Notes under the pieces: generated by a model
What the model saw: the letters and a program-made list of their open reading frames with translations, nothing else
What the model was told of the DNA's origin: nothing
Databases searched by the model: none
Made by a program: the position numbers and the translations under genes
In this document: positions 45,795-49,255 of the stretch, piece after piece
Layout: each line of letters opens with the position of its first letter
How positions within the stretch are numbered: the stretch's first letter is position 1
From: Planctomycetota bacterium
Lineage (GTDB): Bacteria > Planctomycetota > Phycisphaerae > Tepidisphaerales > Tepidisphaeraceae
Reading direction: 5' to 3'
DNA: 49,255 nucleotides
Assembly: GCA_026693085.1 (NCBI GenBank)
Contig: JAPLNB010000383.1
Coordinates: 1-49,255, forward strand

Positions 45795-46664
45795 TCACGG
45801 CGCTTCATCATAAACGCCTCTGGACAGCCAGATCGATTTGAGGCCATCATCGGTCATTGGGATCCTCTCCACGTGAAAGTCCGCGAACAGGACATTGATG
45901 AAGTACCGATGGCGTAGGAAGTCGAGCGTGTCGTAGAAATGGCCTCGGGGCATGTAGGTGTAGTGGAAATCGTAGATCGTGTCGTCCTTCCGCATATCGT
46001 AGACGAGCAGAAAGCCTTCGGGATCCTGGATGCTCCGAGGGCGGCCGTCCATCGCCAACATCACCTGGCCCGGGTGTTTTGCCCTGATGAGCTTCGCCAT
46101 CGGGTAGCTCCAAGCCGGCCGATCCCGCCGGCCCAGCAATGCCTCGTTCACCACGTAGCTGCTCCACTCGGCCGGCGCCCGCCAAGCCTCGGAATCCCTT
46201 TGGGTCAGGCCTCTGTACAGGGGGTCCTGGCTGGGGCACTTGAATCGCTTGTAGAAGCCCTCTCGCAGCATGTCCTGTTCCAGGTTCTCCCGGGAATCGA
46301 GGCGGGGCTTCAGGCCCATCGAGACCGCAAGAGCGACGGTGAAGGGCACGGGCCGCTTGACGCCGTTGTCGGTGTAATAGATGTAGCGCCTCTCCCTCTC
46401 ATCCTCAAGGCCCTTGGGGTTCACGACTCCGCCCACGGGGTCGAAGTGCCATCCTGCGATCGGCAGGTAGCCGTTGTGGTCGTTCACGTGGATCATCGCG
46501 GCCATCCCCATATTCCTCAGATTCGACAGACACTGGATCTGCTTGGCTCGCTCCTGGACGGATGCCACCACGGGCATGAGCATGCCGATCAGGATCGTAA
46601 TGATCCCGATCACCACCAGCAGCTCAACCAGGGTAAAACCATGTTCCTGTTGCCGGCTTCGCAT
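45795..46664 (-). CDS. H-X9-DG-type pseudopilin (type II secretion prepilin-like)
   Basis: 289 residues. The prepilin signal is complete: a short basic leader (MRSRQQEHG) followed by FTLVELLVVIGIITILIGMLMP with Glu at position 5 of the mature chain. Cleavage and N-methylation by a prepilin peptidase are expected. The C-terminal part (MLAMDGRPRS, FLRHRYFINVLFADFHVE, TDDGLKSIWLSRGVYDE) belongs to the large planctomycete family of secreted pseudopilins. Function of these proteins is poorly known. It follows the DDFYPTE-tailed membrane protein by 36 bp. A truncated second copy lies at 42187-42642. Confidence 0.9.
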   Translation of the reverse strand: MRSRQQEHGFTLVELLVVIGIITILIGMLMPVVASVQERAKQIQCLSNLRNMGMAAMIHVNDHNGYLPIAGWHFDPVGGVVNPKGLEDERERRYIYYTDNGVKRPVPFTVALAVSMGLKPRLDSRENLEQDMLREGFYKRFKCPSQDPLYRGLTQRDSEAWRAPAEWSSYVVNEALLGRRDRPAWSYPMAKLIRAKHPGQVMLAMDGRPRSIQDPEGFLLVYDMRKDDTIYDFHYTYMPRGHFYDTLDFLRHRYFINVLFADFHVERIPMTDDGLKSIWLSRGVYDEAP

Positions 46665-46700
46665 TGCGGTATCCTTAAATAAGCTCCATCACCGCCGCAC

Positions 46701-47570
46701 TCACTCGTGCTTTTCGGTGTGTGTCTTCAGTTCCGTCGGATAGAAGTCATCCTCGTCTTGGCCAAAGTCCTTTTGATCCTTTTCGGTCTCCGGCGCCGCG
46801 GGGACAAGCGGCACCGCGCTGAGATCACGGATCGGCATCGGCTGGTTCTGAACGTCGGTCGAGGGGACTGGATCCGACGGTGAGGCCGCGAGCTGCGCCT
46901 CCAATTGAGCGCCAAGACGTTCGGTCTCGGCCAAGTCCTTTTCGGTAATCGACGGCTGTGGCGCCGCTGCCGCAGTCGTTGGCTTCACTTGGCTCAGATC
47001 GATGCCCTTGCTCTGGCGGGGGCGCCAGATGCTGCCGTAGACCATCAGGTTCACCAAAGTCGGCCAGATCCCGCCGATCACCACCAGACTGGCCGCCGTC
47101 CACAGGCGCACGGCCCAGCGCGCATCCCGCCACCAGGCATACCGAAAACTCACCCCCTTCAGGCTCTTCAGGTAGTCCACCACGGAATACTGGGCATTGG
47201 CGGGCTGCGTGGTCGGTCCCAGCGTCTTGTACGGCACTGCGGTGACGTAGCAGCGGGGGCGCCATTCGGCTTGCTCTTTACCGTCCTTCACCCGCGGCCT
47301 CCCATCGAAATACAGACCGGCCACGATGTGAATGGGCTTACTGATGCCCCCAGGCAGTTGGATCCGATCGGGATAGACCACCAGATCTCGGAAATGGCGG
47401 ACGCCGTTGTACTCGCGCTGCAGGCCCCTCTCGAAGTCCCGCTGGGTCATGTCCTGACCATAGGCGGATCGCCAGTCCTCGCGAGGCAGTTGCTGCAACC
47501 GCCCAATGATCCAGCCCACGATGAGGCTGATCAGGATCCACTGCCAACGTCTGATCCGCTCGATGCGCAT
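46701..47570 (-). CDS. Two-helix membrane protein with DDFYPTE C-terminal tail
   Basis: 289 residues. A membrane helix near the N-terminus (WQWILISLIVGWIIG) and a second around residues 166-186 (WTAASLVVIGGIWPTLVNLMV) enclose an extracytoplasmic domain (about 25-160) with no recognised fold. The C-terminal third is probably cytoplasmic and disordered, Pro/Ala/Gln-rich, and ends KDFGQDEDDFYPTELKTHTEKHE. The last segment matches the tiny ORF at 37482-37604 in protein and DNA. It begins 15 bp after the stop of the CotH gene, indicating one transcript. Confidence 0.75.
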   Translation of the reverse strand: MRIERIRRWQWILISLIVGWIIGRLQQLPREDWRSAYGQDMTQRDFERGLQREYNGVRHFRDLVVYPDRIQLPGGISKPIHIVAGLYFDGRPRVKDGKEQAEWRPRCYVTAVPYKTLGPTTQPANAQYSVVDYLKSLKGVSFRYAWWRDARWAVRLWTAASLVVIGGIWPTLVNLMVYGSIWRPRQSKGIDLSQVKPTTAAAAPQPSITEKDLAETERLGAQLEAQLAASPSDPVPSTDVQNQPMPIRDLSAVPLVPAAPETEKDQKDFGQDEDDFYPTELKTHTEKHE

Positions 47571-47585
47571 CGGATCCTCGGTTCT

Positions 47586-49255
47586 TCACAGCCCCTGCAA
47601 CTCCGGCTGCTTGAGCAGAAACTCGCGGCGCTTGGCCAGATAACTCTTCAGCGACTGCACGTTCTGGCGAAGCCTGTCCGTGCCGGCCTGGGGATTGCCC
47701 GAAGTCGCCTGGGCTCGAATCCGTACCTCGTCCTGCAGACGATCGGCCACCGCGTCGATCGCCGGGAAAAAGCCCTCCTCCGTGTAGACCTTTTCGAGCA
47801 GCTCTTTCGTGCGGGCCAAAAAAAGGCGCCGGAACTGGGGGTTGGCCAGCATGGGCCGGGAGAACACTCCCCCCGAACGCCACCAGGCGATGGTGTCATC
47901 GGCGGAACCACCCTTGCCATCGGGCGGCGGTTTTCGGTCGCCATCCATCCCGTTTGTCAAAGCCATGTCGATGAACAGTCTGTCTTCAGGAAGGCGGTCG
48001 TACACGCCCCAGGTCTTGTCGCGGTCCCAGGGGTAGATCGTCCACTTCTTTGTGCCGTTGAAGTCGTGGTAAACAAAGTAGTTGTTGAAGGAGCCGTCCC
48101 AGTCGGAAACGAGGTGGTTGATGGCGAAGTAGTTGACGAACACCGGCACGTTGAAGTTTTCCTGGATGATCTTCCATTGCTCGTCGCCGCGGGTCTGCTG
48201 GAGCTTGGAGACGATCGAGGTAATGTCTTCGTGGTTGCCTTGGGTGTTCGTCTTCTTCTCGTGTTTGCCGGCGATGCCGTTGCCGAACCAGTTCACTTTG
48301 TACAGATTCCCGTCGTCGCGGAGTTTGTTGCGGCGGAGGAAGGAGCGGTTGGGCTGCTCCATCAGCAGGTGATATCCGACCAGCCGGCCATCGGCCCACA
48401 CGCGAACGAAATCCGTCATCGACACCGGATTTCCGGCCCGGCGGAACAGCTCATAGGAAAGGGCCTCGGCCAGGATGAACCGCTCGTTTCCCTCGAAAAG
48501 GAGGTTGACGCTGCTCATGCCCCCAAGCGTGTGGTCCTTGTGAAAGTGGACCTTGTAGCCGCCGTTGGTCTCACCCTGGGAAACGAGGGCGATGCCGCGC
48601 ACAGTGATGTTGATATGGTCAAAGAGAGTGGGCTTTCCTGTCTTCTGATCGACGTAGACGAATGCACTGGTGCCGCGAGGTGGCAGCGCGGCCGCCGGAC
48701 CGAACTTGTTGTGGGGCTGATCGGTCTGGGGGGCCACCATGCTGCCGAAGACCTTGAATCGGCTATCAGACCGCGCGGTCGCAAACCGCATCACCATTCC
48801 AAATGGAACCCTGTCAGGTTTGTATGCCTGGTGGACCCACACGGAGAGCGTGGGACGGAGGTCGTTCGGATGCGGGTAGATGTGCTCGATGCCAGCGTTG
48901 TCAATTGCCTTAATGCGATACCGAAGCAGGCGATCGGCATTCTGTCCGGGAATGCTGGCGGCATAGCGGTTCCCGGCGGTCTTGGCCATCGTGACGGAAA
49001 CCTCAGGAAACATGGTCGATTCCGGCGTCAAAGTTCGGTAGAGCAGCGCGACCTCTCGCACGCCATCGGCGTCGGTTACATCGGCCTCGACGCGTATCGG
49101 CTGTTCCAAGGCAGGATCGCCGGGAGTACAGGTCACTTTTGTGATCGTCGGCGGGAGGTTCTCGCTGTAACAGGAGTTGCGCGCCCCTGGCGTGCCCGAG
49201 GGCTTCGCCACGTTGGCAGGCAAAGGCGAGGGGGCCCAGTTCTCGGCCTTCTCGC
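47586..49255 (-). CDS. Lamin-tail/CotH-kinase-family protein, 5' end outside window
   Basis: At least 556 residues; the frame is open to the window edge, so the N-terminus is missing. The first visible residues (NWAPSPLPANVAKPSGTPGARNS) are the usual end of a lamin-tail domain. An Ig-like domain follows (PPTITKVTCTPGDPALEQPI, VREVALLYRTLTP), then the CotH domain with VHFHKDHTLGGMSSVNLLFE, MTDFVRVWADGRLVGYHLLMEQPN, NLYKVNWFGNG and IYPWDRDKTWGVYDR. Here the WDxD motif is intact, unlike the two other CotH proteins of the window, so this is the best candidate for an active kinase. First visible gene of the right-hand run; the next gene starts 15 bp downstream. Confidence 0.9.
   Translation of the reverse strand, partial: EKAENWAPSPLPANVAKPSGTPGARNSCYSENLPPTITKVTCTPGDPALEQPIRVEADVTDADGVREVALLYRTLTPESTMFPEVSVTMAKTAGNRYAASIPGQNADRLLRYRIKAIDNAGIEHIYPHPNDLRPTLSVWVHQAYKPDRVPFGMVMRFATARSDSRFKVFGSMVAPQTDQPHNKFGPAAALPPRGTSAFVYVDQKTGKPTLFDHINITVRGIALVSQGETNGGYKVHFHKDHTLGGMSSVNLLFEGNERFILAEALSYELFRRAGNPVSMTDFVRVWADGRLVGYHLLMEQPNRSFLRRNKLRDDGNLYKVNWFGNGIAGKHEKKTNTQGNHEDITSIVSKLQQTRGDEQWKIIQENFNVPVFVNYFAINHLVSDWDGSFNNYFVYHDFNGTKKWTIYPWDRDKTWGVYDRLPEDRLFIDMALTNGMDGDRKPPPDGKGGSADDTIAWWRSGGVFSRPMLANPQFRRLFLARTKELLEKVYTEEGFFPAIDAVADRLQDEVRIRAQATSGNPQAGTDRLRQNVQSLKSYLAKRREFLLKQPELQGL

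Overview
The window looks like a piece of a GC-rich planctomycete chromosome, most likely of the Phycisphaerae/Tepidisphaerales type; that placement is inference from gene content. Evidence: LEPR-XLL-like N-terminal motifs on two secreted proteins, a dockerin-like pair of calcium loops ending a 2458-residue surface protein, three CotH-kinase proteins, an H-X9-DG-type pseudopilin, two ECF sigma factors fused through a membrane segment to extracytoplasmic domains, a secreted cytochrome resembling HzsA-related proteins, and remnants of several IS families.

Layout. 1-0.75 kb: two decayed transposase fragments. 0.79-5.3 kb: a membrane-anchored coiled-coil protein and divergent polA; polA carries a tandem 39-bp REP-like hairpin in a linker. 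5.4-10.2 kb: an SdrD-like secreted protein, then two tandem Tat-exported aldo/keto-reductase-fold proteins lacking most of the catalytic tetrad, followed by a tetraheme cytochrome. 10.4-17.2 kb: the C-terminal half of HrpA without its helicase half, a LolD/MacB-type ATPase, a DUF3179 protein, an ArnT/PMT-like glycosyltransferase and ComF. 17.6-23.4 kb: a DUF6600 lipoprotein, an RCK/TrkA-N membrane protein, an amidohydrolase remnant, NADP isocitrate dehydrogenase, FabI, and tRNA-Gly(GCC) with a strong terminator. 23.6-36.7 kb: an IS remnant, a CotH protein with EF-hands, the giant mosaic surface protein, and a discoidin/propeller/diheme protein.

36.9-49.25 kb holds the most unusual part. Two minus-strand gene runs are separated by a plus-strand fragment of a pseudopilin gene. 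The left run is: 1000-aa ECF-sigma fusion, two-TM protein, SUMF1 protein, a tiny ORF ending in a DDFYPTE tail, and a membrane protein cut by an IS21 istB remnant. The right run is: LTD/CotH protein (continuing past the window), a membrane protein ending in the same DDFYPTE tail, pseudopilin, PQQ-type propeller, 530-aa ECF-sigma fusion. The shared tail, the paired sigma fusions and the second pseudopilin copy suggest two diverged copies of one cell-surface module, possibly controlled by sigma factors tethered to the membrane.

Housekeeping genes (polA, icd, fabI, comF, tRNA-Gly) are intact. The accessory genes are mostly exported, and relics are frequent, so this is a mosaic region with repeated insertion and deletion. 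No CRISPR array, prophage or intact IS was seen.
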